64,000 bases of DNA from Lutibacter sp. (GTDB lineage: Bacteria > Bacteroidota > Bacteroidia > Flavobacteriales > Flavobacteriaceae), in contig NVWM01000007.1 of NCBI GenBank assembly GCA_002733665.1, positions 1-64,000 on the forward strand. Direction: 5' to 3'. Below are positions 16,376 through 24,793 of this stretch, piece after piece. The notes below the pieces were generated by a model. It saw only the letters and a program-made list of their open reading frames with translations, was not told the origin of the DNA and searched no databases. The stretch's first letter is position 1. The number at the start of each line of letters is the position of its first letter. The translations under genes were made by a program, and so were the position numbers.

Positions 16376-18002
16376 TATCGCCTCTTGCGTAGCAAATGGT
16401 ATTGAGCATGTTGTTATCTCGCCAGGATCTCGAAATGCACCTTTAACCATTGGTTTTACGCATCACATAGCAATAAAAACTTATAGTATTGTAGATGAGC
16501 GTTGTGCAGCATTTTTTGCGGTAGGTTTGGCGCAACAGTTACAAAAACCTGTTGCAGTTGTTTGTACTTCTGGTTCGGCATTGTTAAATTATTATCCTGC
16601 GGTTGCAGAGGCTTTTTATAGTGATATTCCGTTGGTTGTGATTTCTGCAGATAGACCTTCTCATTTGATTGACGTTGGAGATGGTCAGACGATAAGACAA
16701 GAAAATGTATTTGACAATCACATCCTTTTTTCGGCAAATTTAATAGCCAATGATAATCTAAAGGAAGAAAATCTAAACTTGCTCGAATATGCTTTAACAG
16801 TTACGAATCTTGAGAAAGGTCCTGTGCATATCAATGTTCCTTTTGACGAACCTTTGTATGAAACTACAGAGAAGTTAGTTGAAATAGAAAAAGTAGTGTT
16901 TGATAATTTTGAAGAGCCAATCCTTGTAGATGAATTACAAGAATATGCTGATATTTGGAATGCATCAGACAAAAAAATGGTATTGGTTGGTTCTAGTTTT
17001 TCAGACGAATTACTACAAACACAACTCAATAAAATAGCACAAGATAAATCTGTTATTGTAGTAACAGAAACAACTTCAAATGTGTATAATTATCAATTTA
17101 TAAATAGTATAGATAAGACTATTTTTCCGTTGACAGGTAAAGAGTTAGAGAGTTTAAAGCCAGAAATTTTATTGACACTTGGCGGAATGATAGTTTCTAA
17201 AAAGATAAAACAATATTTACGTAAGTTTCAACCAACAAATCATTGGCACGTTGATGCAAAAAGAGGTTTGGATACTTATTTTTGCTTAGACAGACATTTT
17301 GAGTTGTCTCCGCAATTATTTTTCAGTCAGTTTTTCTTTTTATCCAAAGAGAAAAAAGGGAATTACCAACAAGAGTGGTTAGCCATAAAAGAATTAAGAG
17401 TAAAGAAACATAATAACTTTTTGGCGGAATGCGCCTATTCAGATTTGAAAGTATTTGAAGCGGTTTTGGAGTCAATTCCGAATAATATTCAGTTGCAATT
17501 GAGCAATAGTTCTATCATTCGGTATTCGCAATTATTTGACATAAATAATTCGTTGTCAGTATTTTGTAATAGAGGTACAAGTGGAATTGACGGAAGTACA
17601 AGTACAGCAATAGGAGCATCAGTAATCAATAAGAAACAAACAGTTTTTGTGACAGGCGATGTTAGTTTTTTCTATGATAGCAACGCTTTGTGGAACAAGT
17701 ATATAAAAAGTAATTTTAGAATTATTTTGATAAATAATAATGGCGGCGGAATTTTTAAATTTATTCCAGGACCAAAAGATTCAAACGCTTTGGAGTATTT
17801 TGAAACTCCTCATGGATTATCGGCTGAGCATTTATGTAAAATGTATAATATTGAATATAGTACTACCAATAATCTAAATGAATTAAATGTATCTTTGTCC
17901 GATTTTTATACGGAATCAGAGCGTCCAAAATTATTGGAAGTTTTTACTCCAAGTCAAGAGAATGATGAAGTATTGAAACAATATTTTAAGTCAATTAAGT
18001 AA
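16338..18002 (+). CDS. menD: 2-succinyl-5-enolpyruvyl-6-hydroxy-3-cyclohexene-1-carboxylate synthase
   Basis: A 554-residue thiamine-diphosphate enzyme that joins isochorismate and 2-oxoglutarate. The N-terminal pyrimidine-binding domain has VISPGSRNAPLTIGF and the catalytic Glu region SIVDERCAAFFAVGLA. The C-terminal pyrophosphate domain carries the ThDP motif GDVSFFYDSNALWN...INNNGGGIF. Length is normal for the family. It follows menF by 7.7 kb on the same strand, separated by accessory genes, and is followed by a CvfB-like gene as is common in flavobacteria. Confidence 0.95.
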   Translation: MPQYPKNELAQLVIASCVANGIEHVVISPGSRNAPLTIGFTHHIAIKTYSIVDERCAAFFAVGLAQQLQKPVAVVCTSGSALLNYYPAVAEAFYSDIPLVVISADRPSHLIDVGDGQTIRQENVFDNHILFSANLIANDNLKEENLNLLEYALTVTNLEKGPVHINVPFDEPLYETTEKLVEIEKVVFDNFEEPILVDELQEYADIWNASDKKMVLVGSSFSDELLQTQLNKIAQDKSVIVVTETTSNVYNYQFINSIDKTIFPLTGKELESLKPEILLTLGGMIVSKKIKQYLRKFQPTNHWHVDAKRGLDTYFCLDRHFELSPQLFFSQFFFLSKEKKGNYQQEWLAIKELRVKKHNNFLAECAYSDLKVFEAVLESIPNNIQLQLSNSSIIRYSQLFDINNSLSVFCNRGTSGIDGSTSTAIGASVINKKQTVFVTGDVSFFYDSNALWNKYIKSNFRIILINNNGGGIFKFIPGPKDSNALEYFETPHGLSAEHLCKMYNIEYSTTNNLNELNVSLSDFYTESERPKLLEVFTPSQENDEVLKQYFKSIK

Positions 18003-18009
18003 ATATAGA

Positions 18010-18091
18010 GTCATTTCGAGCAAGGCGAGAAATCGCATACTGAGAATCACGTGCCAATTGTGATGAGATTTCTCATTACATTCGAAATGAC
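18010..18091. repeat. REP-like palindrome (GTCATTTCGA type)
   Basis: Arms GTCATTTCGA (18010-18019) and TCGAAATGAC (18082-18091) bound an imperfect hairpin with inner GAGAAATC/GAGATTTCTC complementarity. It fills the gap between menD and the CvfB-like gene. Confidence 0.75.
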
Positions 18092-18117
18092 ATTCGTAAA
18101 CAATATATTTTAAACAC

Positions 18118-18534
18118 ATGAAAGTAGGAGATAAGGTAGATTTAACCATTGGAAGAATATCAAGATTGGGATTTACAGTTTTGATAAACCGCGAAGTAGA
18201 AGGGTTGTTATATAAAAACGAATTGTATGTAAAACTTGCCGAAGGCGATGAGGTTGTTGGTTATATCAAAAAACTTCGTGAAGATGGCGGTATTGACGTG
18301 AGTTTACAGCCAATTGGTTTTAAAAAGACCTTGGTAGAAAACGAAATTAAAGTGTTAGATGCGCTTAAAAAAACTGAAGAAGGTTTTCTTCCGTTGCACG
18401 ATAAATCGTCACCAGAAGATATCAAATATCAAATGAATATGAGTAAAAAAGCGTTTAAAAGCTCAATTGGTGGCTTGTATAGATTGAAATTGATTGTTAT
18501 AGAATCTGATGGAATACGTTTGGTGCAGCATTAA
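18118..18534 (+). CDS. short CvfB-like S1/winged-helix RNA- or DNA-binding protein
   Basis: A 138-residue protein. An S1-type domain (VGDKVDLTIGRISRLGFTVLINREVEGLLYKNELY) at residues 1-65 is followed by a winged-helix region (LHDKSSPEDIKYQMNMSKKAFKSSIGGLYR) at ~80-138. It corresponds to the C-terminal half of CvfB, which has two to three more S1 domains in Firmicutes. The short form appears to be normal in flavobacteria. It probably binds RNA. Confidence 0.8.
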   Translation: MKVGDKVDLTIGRISRLGFTVLINREVEGLLYKNELYVKLAEGDEVVGYIKKLREDGGIDVSLQPIGFKKTLVENEIKVLDALKKTEEGFLPLHDKSSPEDIKYQMNMSKKAFKSSIGGLYRLKLIVIESDGIRLVQH

Positions 18535-18537
18535 GAT

Positions 18538-19692
18538 TTACTTCACTTTTTTGGCTACACGTTCTACATTTTTATAAAATTGGTCAGCATTTGTCGGACT
18601 TCCTTCTATTTTCATATAGCCTTCTTTATAGGCTTCTAAGGCACGTTTAAATTTTCCGTTCAATTCAAAACCTAATCCGATATAGTAATTTCCTAAAGGA
18701 GATTCTGGATACAGTTTAAAAATCATTTCCCCAAAATCACGTAGGTATTCACCATTTTCTTTGTCTATGATAATGCCTTCGATGGCGTAAATATCTTTTT
18801 CCCTTATTTTTAAGTTTGATCCAAATAAATAATCGATATCAACATATTTATTTTCGAGATATGCAATTGCATCAGGAGGCGATAGGTCTTTAATCTTCGT
18901 GTTATATTCTTCTTTTGATATTGAAGAGTAAATGTCGAATATAAAAGCAATACCACTTGAAATGGATTGTCCTATTGATGATACAGTAGTAGCGCCTGTT
19001 AAGTCTTCGTATTTATAATTAAATTTTTCATTTTCTATTGATGATAATTCTGAATTTGCCATAGCAACTCCATCTTGTCTCTTTTTAGATAAATAACTTC
19101 CAGAACTTAAATAATAATAATATGTGTTGTTTTTAACAGTTTCAGCAACTCCTTTTATTGCTGCAGGAATTTCAGGAGCGTAATAAGGGTTTATATTTAT
19201 ATATGCATTAACCATGTGATTGTCATCAATAAAAAAGTAATTGGTAAAATTTGCAGTAATCGTATTTCCTACAATAGTTTTAAATGGAGAAATGCGATAA
19301 TTTTCATCCATATAATCCAATAAGTCATTTTTTATAAAATTGAAAAAGTCTGTAGATTCTTGAGTTGGACGACTCGTTTCTTTGTCATAAGAACAGTCTT
19401 CATAACGCTGGTCTCCACTTTGCACAATGCCAACTATAATTTGTTCTGGTGCTTTTCCTTTTTGGGCAAATAATATAGAATTACCTACATAAACATCAAA
19501 CAAATAATCTGCATCAAAAACTATTGTTAATGGATATTGCCTTTCTGTTTCTGCTTCGTAAGAAGGCGGTAAATAGATTTTTAAAGTTCGTTCTCCACCT
19601 AATTCTGAAGAATCAATTGTGTGGTTGAATGTTTGTTGAGCAAAAAATGTTGCAGTATAAAATAAGCAAATAATAACTATAATTTTTTTCAT
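18538..19692 (-). CDS. secreted esterase-like (BesA/IroE family) protein lacking the Ser nucleophile
   Basis: A 384-residue protein with a signal peptide (MKKIIVIICLFYTATFFAQ). The N-terminal ~270 residues resemble the alpha/beta esterase D/BesA fold (LGGERTLKIYLPPSYEAETERQYPLTIVFDADYLFD; DFFNFIKNDLLDYMDENYRI). Where the family has GxSxGG, this protein has IVGNTITANF, so the catalytic Ser is absent. The C-terminal ~80 residues look TPR-like (GNYYIGLGFELNGKFKRALEAYKEGY). It is probably non-catalytic or acts differently; this is inferred from motif loss. Confidence 0.75.
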   Translation of the reverse strand: MKKIIVIICLFYTATFFAQQTFNHTIDSSELGGERTLKIYLPPSYEAETERQYPLTIVFDADYLFDVYVGNSILFAQKGKAPEQIIVGIVQSGDQRYEDCSYDKETSRPTQESTDFFNFIKNDLLDYMDENYRISPFKTIVGNTITANFTNYFFIDDNHMVNAYININPYYAPEIPAAIKGVAETVKNNTYYYYLSSGSYLSKKRQDGVAMANSELSSIENEKFNYKYEDLTGATTVSSIGQSISSGIAFIFDIYSSISKEEYNTKIKDLSPPDAIAYLENKYVDIDYLFGSNLKIREKDIYAIEGIIIDKENGEYLRDFGEMIFKLYPESPLGNYYIGLGFELNGKFKRALEAYKEGYMKIEGSPTNADQFYKNVERVAKKVK

Positions 19693-19794
19693 TTTATTTG
19701 GGATTTATTTTTTCCGAAAGTACTAATTTTTCATTGGTTATATCTTTACAACGAATAAATTTTTAAAATATGATTTTGTAAGGCTTTAATTAAA

Positions 19795-22700
19795 TCAAAA
19801 TTCGAAACCAAAACCAAACACAAATTGTGCACCATCTTTCGAATCAAAAAGAGAAAAGTTTAAATTCAACATATCTGCTCCAACCAACCAAAAACCTCCG
19901 CCATATGATGTTTTCCAATTTTTTGAATCTTCGTTGTCCAACCACACTTTTCCATAGTCAAAACCTCCAAATAAGCCAATTTGTAGAGGAATAAGTCTGG
20001 TTTTAACTTTCTTTAAATTAAAACGAATATCTGTGTTTTGGTAAAAAGATTGATTTCCTGTAAAACGTTGGTTTCTATATCCTCTGAGTCCGTTTTTTCC
20101 ACCTATGCTTGCTGCGTTATAAAACTCAAAATTATCTCCAAAAATTATATTTCCACTTAATTTTGTGGCAAATACGATTTTTCCGCTTGCCGTAAGTTTG
20201 TGGTCAAAACTTATTGATGGTTTTACTGATAAATGATTCTCATCAGCGTCATCTGTATTTGTTTTCCAGTTAGTTTCTATTGTAGTGCTCATTCCGAGTG
20301 TTGGAAATGCTTTATTATCGTAATTTTCATAATGATACAAAGCGTTAATGCCTAAATAATTTTTTCTTTTTTCAATGGTATTTGGGACAGTATTTATAAA
20401 ACGTCCTGTTATGTTTTCAACTTCTATACCTTCATATGATGCGCCAACTTTAAATTCTGCTCCCATTCTCCCTTTCCATTTTAGAGAAGGAGTAAAGGCA
20501 TAAGTGCTCAATTTTACTCTGTGATAATTCTCTCCATAAAGTTCTTCATTATTTATTGTATTATTACCAAAGCCAAAATAATTTATACTATAATTTGGGC
20601 TGGTAATTTTAGTTTCAATGAGGAAGTTCCATTTGTTAAAAATATTTGCAGATTCAAAAGTATATTGAATATCAAAGCCTTTGGTAGCAGAGTAGTAAGT
20701 AGCATTTAATCGATGTTGTTTTGTAAATGGATTTCTTTCAAAACCATAAACCGTATAAATATTATTAATTCCAATTTTAAAACCATCATCAGGATTTGAA
20801 CCAATTATTGGTGTAAATTGATTTTTACTATATTTTAATTTTTTATAATTATAGGTGTTAGCCTCATAATTATTGAACAATTTACGTTTTCCTTTAGTTG
20901 TATTAAAGGTGTTTTTCTTGGTTTTATAATCATAAATAGTAACTCTTTTACTACTTTCAATGATATAAGTGTCATTATTTTGACCGCCAATAAGACGTAA
21001 TGGAATTACACTATTATTTACACCAATAACTTCAAAAACATCTTCGTCATCAAGAGCATAAATCCATATTTCTTTAGTTTCGTCTTTTGAAAACAATTTT
21101 TCAAATGTCAAACCTCCTTTTTCGCCTTTTTTAATATTAAATGTTTTAATAGATGTTTGACCATTTGGTAAACGTTCTATTTCAAACCAATTGTCTTTAT
21201 CTGTTCCTTTGACAACACCAAATTTTGCCAAGTGACTGTAGTAGTCTTTAGCAATTTTAGGCAAATGATTAAGCCTATTCTTCAGCATATTTTTAATAGT
21301 TACTGTTGTTTCATCAATAACTTCGTTTGGCAGAGATTTGAATGCATTATCTATAACATCAATTGTAATATATTTTTGGATAAATTTAACCTGTTCTTCC
21401 CAACTTTTATAGTCAGTTTGATTCAATAGTGCCATATCTAAAGGGTAAGGCGATGTGTTAAATGTTTTTACATTATAAATGTCGTCATTAAACTTTTGCA
21501 TTTTTCTCAGTCCAGGAACTAGCTTAGTAAGTGCGTCGAATAGAAAACCATCAAGTTTAGAAAATGCCTGATCTCGGTCTCTGGGTACTGGTTTGTACAC
21601 TTTTTTCTTACCGTTTTTAAATTCTGCCCAACGCCATTGATCTTGATGTCTGTCCCAATCACCAATAAGCATATCAAATAATCGTGCTTTTATATAGGCA
21701 TCTTCATCAACCGAATTATTGTCAGATTTCCGAAGTTTTTTTAATAGGTCATCTGTACTGATTAATTTATCAGAAAAACCAAAGCTTTTTACATCTCCAT
21801 GACCTGATGTTGTGCGCTCTTCAATCATATATAGCTCGTCTCCAAAATCTTCGTTAAAGTGTTTTAATGCATTTTGTTTCGGAATGTAATATAATGTTGG
21901 ATTGGTATGAAATATCTCAACAGCATCTGCCAAATCACCAATAATAAATGGTGTGTATGGATGTGCAGAAGTGTAAAAATCTAACAAAAATTCTTCGGTA
22001 TACGTATCGTCAAATTCACCTTCAACAGATTGTTCTTGAAATGCAGCAGCTTGAATAAATTGTGTTGCGCTTTTTCGCAAAGCACGCATCACATATTCTT
22101 TTCCATCTTTATTTTTTAATCGCAATGAGCGAGATTGAAATCCTCCTCCTTTTCTTATAGGTGTTAAACCGCCAAATAAAGTGTCTAAAAGAACAGTCGG
22201 AGCAGTTACTTTAGTGTCATAATATTTTCTGTAATGTTCTCCAAACATAGATTTGTAAGAATTACTTTTTTTAGTTTCTTCAGAAGAATAAATTGAGGCT
22301 TCAACAGTTTTTGGAAAGTCAGAAGTGTAATTATACTCTTTGTTTTTAGTGGTTGATGAAAAGACTTCGGTAGAAAAAATCAACTCTTGTTTACCGTCTT
22401 TTACTGAGTAATATGACACTTGAGAAGCGCCATTTTTATAAACTTCTAATTTTGCATAACCTAGACCACCATAAGAAAAAATACTTCCATTAGTGTTTTT
22501 TACTGCAGTTACTTTAGATCCAGAGCCACTTATAATTTGTGGTTTATTGTTTTTGATAAGATATTGTAGGTTGTGTTCGTGACCAGAAACAAAAATCACT
22601 TTATCAGATTTTTGTGAAATAGTAACGATGCGATTTTTGAGTTTTCTATAGAGTGAATTTTGCAAATCTTGAGGAGATGCACCAGTTGTTTTGCGAAGTA

Positions 22701-23496
22701 AATTTGCTAGAGTTCCTAAAATGGGTAACGGTACTTTGTTGTTTGCAGGATACAATTGTTGCTTTAAAGAAAATTGTCCGCCATGCGTACCATTAGTAAA
22801 CATTGGGTGATGTAATGCAATAATTGTTGTTTTTCCTTCCGATTTTTTTATCAAACTTTGAAACTCTGCAAAGAATTGTTCTCTTGATTTTATTTCACAA
22901 TCATCATTCATTGTTGGGTTTTTATCCCAATTTTCAAGATACCATTGTGTGTCGATAATGATAAGTATTAAATCATCAGAAAGGTTTATTTTTTTTAAGG
23001 GACAGCCATTTTTTGGTAAGAAAGCATTCTTGTCGTTTAGTTTTTCTTTGATATAGTTTGCCTCTCTTTCCAAACCTTTAATTCCGTCGTTATAATAATC
23101 ATGATTTCCAGGTATAAAAATTGTTTGACCTTTATAATCATCGACCAATTCAATCTGAGCATCTAATCTGTGTTCTGCCAATTTTCTATTTAGATGATTT
23201 TTTTTAGGTAAACCCTCGTCATAGATATTATCACCCAAAAACAACACTGTAGAATTTTTAGAAGATTTAGAAAGTACTTCTTTTAAAGAATTAAAATGAG
23301 TTAGTGATTCACCTTGTTTAGCATTTCCAGCATCACCAATCAAATAAAAAGTATGGTCAATTTCATCAGTAATTTCATTGCTGTTTGTTTTCCAATTAAT
23401 AACTGAAGAGTCATATTGCACATCATAAGTTGCACAAGCATTTAAAAAAAGCACGAAAATAAAAAGAGAAAGTTTGTAAAGGTAATTTCGACTCAT
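19795..23496 (-). CDS. outer-membrane lipoprotein: calcineurin-like phosphoesterase, kinase-like middle domain, BamA/TamA-type barrel
   Basis: The chosen start is ATG 23496 (MSRNYLYKL), giving 1233 residues with a lipoprotein signal (LFLNAC, Cys21). Residues ~50-330 form a metallophosphoesterase: GDAG (54-57), GDNIYD (88-93), GNHD (130-133), HHP (229-231) and GHEH (305-308). Residues ~445-650 carry kinase-style motifs: a GGGF loop (450-453), YVMRALRK (468-475), LYMIEER (555-561), LIGDWDRH (610-617) and RDRDQAF (639-645). These resemble FAM20C/HipA catalytic and metal-binding motifs. An IGGQNNDTYII segment follows near 836, and the C-terminal ~350 residues form a surface-antigen-like beta-barrel (GGKNGLRGYR, ending FGFGFEF). 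The kinase reading is inference. It is divergent from the HD-PycTM gene. Confidence 0.85.
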   Translation of the reverse strand: MSRNYLYKLSLFIFVLFLNACATYDVQYDSSVINWKTNSNEITDEIDHTFYLIGDAGNAKQGESLTHFNSLKEVLSKSSKNSTVLFLGDNIYDEGLPKKNHLNRKLAEHRLDAQIELVDDYKGQTIFIPGNHDYYNDGIKGLEREANYIKEKLNDKNAFLPKNGCPLKKINLSDDLILIIIDTQWYLENWDKNPTMNDDCEIKSREQFFAEFQSLIKKSEGKTTIIALHHPMFTNGTHGGQFSLKQQLYPANNKVPLPILGTLANLLRKTTGASPQDLQNSLYRKLKNRIVTISQKSDKVIFVSGHEHNLQYLIKNNKPQIISGSGSKVTAVKNTNGSIFSYGGLGYAKLEVYKNGASQVSYYSVKDGKQELIFSTEVFSSTTKNKEYNYTSDFPKTVEASIYSSEETKKSNSYKSMFGEHYRKYYDTKVTAPTVLLDTLFGGLTPIRKGGGFQSRSLRLKNKDGKEYVMRALRKSATQFIQAAAFQEQSVEGEFDDTYTEEFLLDFYTSAHPYTPFIIGDLADAVEIFHTNPTLYYIPKQNALKHFNEDFGDELYMIEERTTSGHGDVKSFGFSDKLISTDDLLKKLRKSDNNSVDEDAYIKARLFDMLIGDWDRHQDQWRWAEFKNGKKKVYKPVPRDRDQAFSKLDGFLFDALTKLVPGLRKMQKFNDDIYNVKTFNTSPYPLDMALLNQTDYKSWEEQVKFIQKYITIDVIDNAFKSLPNEVIDETTVTIKNMLKNRLNHLPKIAKDYYSHLAKFGVVKGTDKDNWFEIERLPNGQTSIKTFNIKKGEKGGLTFEKLFSKDETKEIWIYALDDEDVFEVIGVNNSVIPLRLIGGQNNDTYIIESSKRVTIYDYKTKKNTFNTTKGKRKLFNNYEANTYNYKKLKYSKNQFTPIIGSNPDDGFKIGINNIYTVYGFERNPFTKQHRLNATYYSATKGFDIQYTFESANIFNKWNFLIETKITSPNYSINYFGFGNNTINNEELYGENYHRVKLSTYAFTPSLKWKGRMGAEFKVGASYEGIEVENITGRFINTVPNTIEKRKNYLGINALYHYENYDNKAFPTLGMSTTIETNWKTNTDDADENHLSVKPSISFDHKLTASGKIVFATKLSGNIIFGDNFEFYNAASIGGKNGLRGYRNQRFTGNQSFYQNTDIRFNLKKVKTRLIPLQIGLFGGFDYGKVWLDNEDSKNWKTSYGGGFWLVGADMLNLNFSLFDSKDGAQFVFGFGFEF

Positions 23497-23522
23497 AAAT
23501 GTATAAATTAGCGATAAAATAT

Positions 23523-23548
23523 AAAAGTACATAAATTTATGTACTTTT
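23523..23548. promoter_or_regulatory. perfect 26-bp palindrome between divergent promoters, candidate operator
   Basis: The half-site AAAAGTACATAAA is repeated in perfect inverted form with no spacer. It lies between the starts of the outer-membrane phosphoesterase gene (23496, minus) and the HD-PycTM gene (23570, plus), and overlaps the plus-strand -7 element. By symmetry a one-mismatch -7 element TACTTTTA faces the other gene. A dimeric regulator bound here could control both genes. Confidence 0.65.
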
Positions 23549-23549
23549 G
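23542..23549 (+). promoter_or_regulatory. -7 promoter element of the HD-PycTM gene
   Basis: TACTTTTG fits TAnnTTTG and lies 20 bases before ATG 23570. Its first seven bases belong to the 26-bp palindrome. Confidence 0.6.
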
Positions 23550-23569
23550 AATGCACTTATTTTTATAAT

Positions 23570-24793
23570 ATGTTAGAAAATGATTTTTTTATTGGAGTAA
23601 AAGGTTTTATCTCAAGTTTGTATAAAGATAAACTCGCTGTTGAAGTTGTATATCACAATTTTGACCATACTTTACAGGTAGTTGAAGCGGCAAATGAAAT
23701 TGCTATTGCAGAAAACATTTCAGAAAGCGATAAAGAAATTCTCTTGATTGCTGCTTGGTTTCATGATGTAGGATTTGTAGAAAATCATAAAGAACATGAA
23801 GAGGAAAGTAAAAAAATTGCAACAGAATATTTAAAAGATAAAGGACTATCAAAAGAGAAAATTGTAAAAGTACTTTCTTGTATTGATGCGACCAAAATGC
23901 CTCATAAACCTAAAAGTAATTTAGAAAAAATCCTTTGTGATGCGGATTTATTCCATTTAGGAAGTGAAGATTTTGGGAATAGATCAAGTTTACTAAGGTC
24001 AGAATGGGAAGTACTGTTTGATAAACACATGACAGATATTGAATGGCTTGAAGAGAATCAGAATTTTATTGCAAATCATAAGTATTTTACTGATTATGCA
24101 TATCAGAAATTAAATGAACAGAAAACTGTTAATTGGTTAAAGATTCAAAAGGACTTGCGTAAGATAACGTTGAAAAAAGAAGAGCAAGAACTGAAAGGTA
24201 AACTAAAACTTGAAGAAAATAAAAGAAAAGCATTAAAAGACAATAGGCCTGATCGCGGGATTGAAACCATGTATCGTGTTACGCTGAGAAATCATATAAA
24301 ATTGAGTGATATTGCTGATACTAAAGCAAATATTTTACTATCAGTAAGCGCTATTATTTTATCTATTGCGCTTTCTACATTATTTCCAAAATTGGACAAA
24401 CCAGATAATTATTATTTAATTTATCCTACAATGTTGTTTTTATTGATGTCAGTTGTTACGATGATATTTTCAATTTTATCTACACGCCCAAAAGTTACTT
24501 CGGGAACTTTCACAAGTGAAGATGTAGTAAATAAAAAAGTAAATTTATTATTTTTTGGTAACTTTCATAAAATGCCATTGAAAGAGTTTCAAGATGGTAT
24601 GCAACAAGTCATGAATGATCGTGATTATTTATACAAATCACTTATGAAAGATTTATATTTTTTAGGAAAAGTGTTGGATAAAAAATACAAGCTATTAAGA
24701 GTTGCCTACAATATATTTATGGTTGGAATCGTACTTTCAATACTTGCATTTATAATTTCTTTTATGCTTATGAAAAATTCAACAGTGGTTTAA
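23570..24793 (+). CDS. HD-domain phosphohydrolase fused to a Pycsar effector-like (PycTM) membrane domain
   Basis: A 407-residue protein. The N-terminal HD domain has His33 (YHNFDH), His65-Asp66 (AWFHDVGF) and Asp124/126 (LCDADLFHLG), a metal-dependent nucleotide phosphohydrolase arrangement. A charged linker (~190-228) leads to a domain opening RGIETMYRVTLRNHIKLSDIADTKANILLSVSAI, characteristic of PycTM effectors. Transmembrane segments lie near 252-272, 283-303 and 378-400. In Pycsar defence, PycTM proteins disrupt membranes on sensing cCMP or cUMP. No PycC cyclase is found nearby, so an orphan effector or a housekeeping paralogue is possible. Confidence 0.85.
   Translation: MLENDFFIGVKGFISSLYKDKLAVEVVYHNFDHTLQVVEAANEIAIAENISESDKEILLIAAWFHDVGFVENHKEHEEESKKIATEYLKDKGLSKEKIVKVLSCIDATKMPHKPKSNLEKILCDADLFHLGSEDFGNRSSLLRSEWEVLFDKHMTDIEWLEENQNFIANHKYFTDYAYQKLNEQKTVNWLKIQKDLRKITLKKEEQELKGKLKLEENKRKALKDNRPDRGIETMYRVTLRNHIKLSDIADTKANILLSVSAIILSIALSTLFPKLDKPDNYYLIYPTMLFLLMSVVTMIFSILSTRPKVTSGTFTSEDVVNKKVNLLFFGNFHKMPLKEFQDGMQQVMNDRDYLYKSLMKDLYFLGKVLDKKYKLLRVAYNIFMVGIVLSILAFIISFMLMKNSTVV

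Noticed and set aside
23497-23556. 20-codon extension of the outer-membrane phosphoesterase
   Set aside because: It covers the palindrome and promoter region and places hydrophobic sequence before a complete lipoprotein signal.
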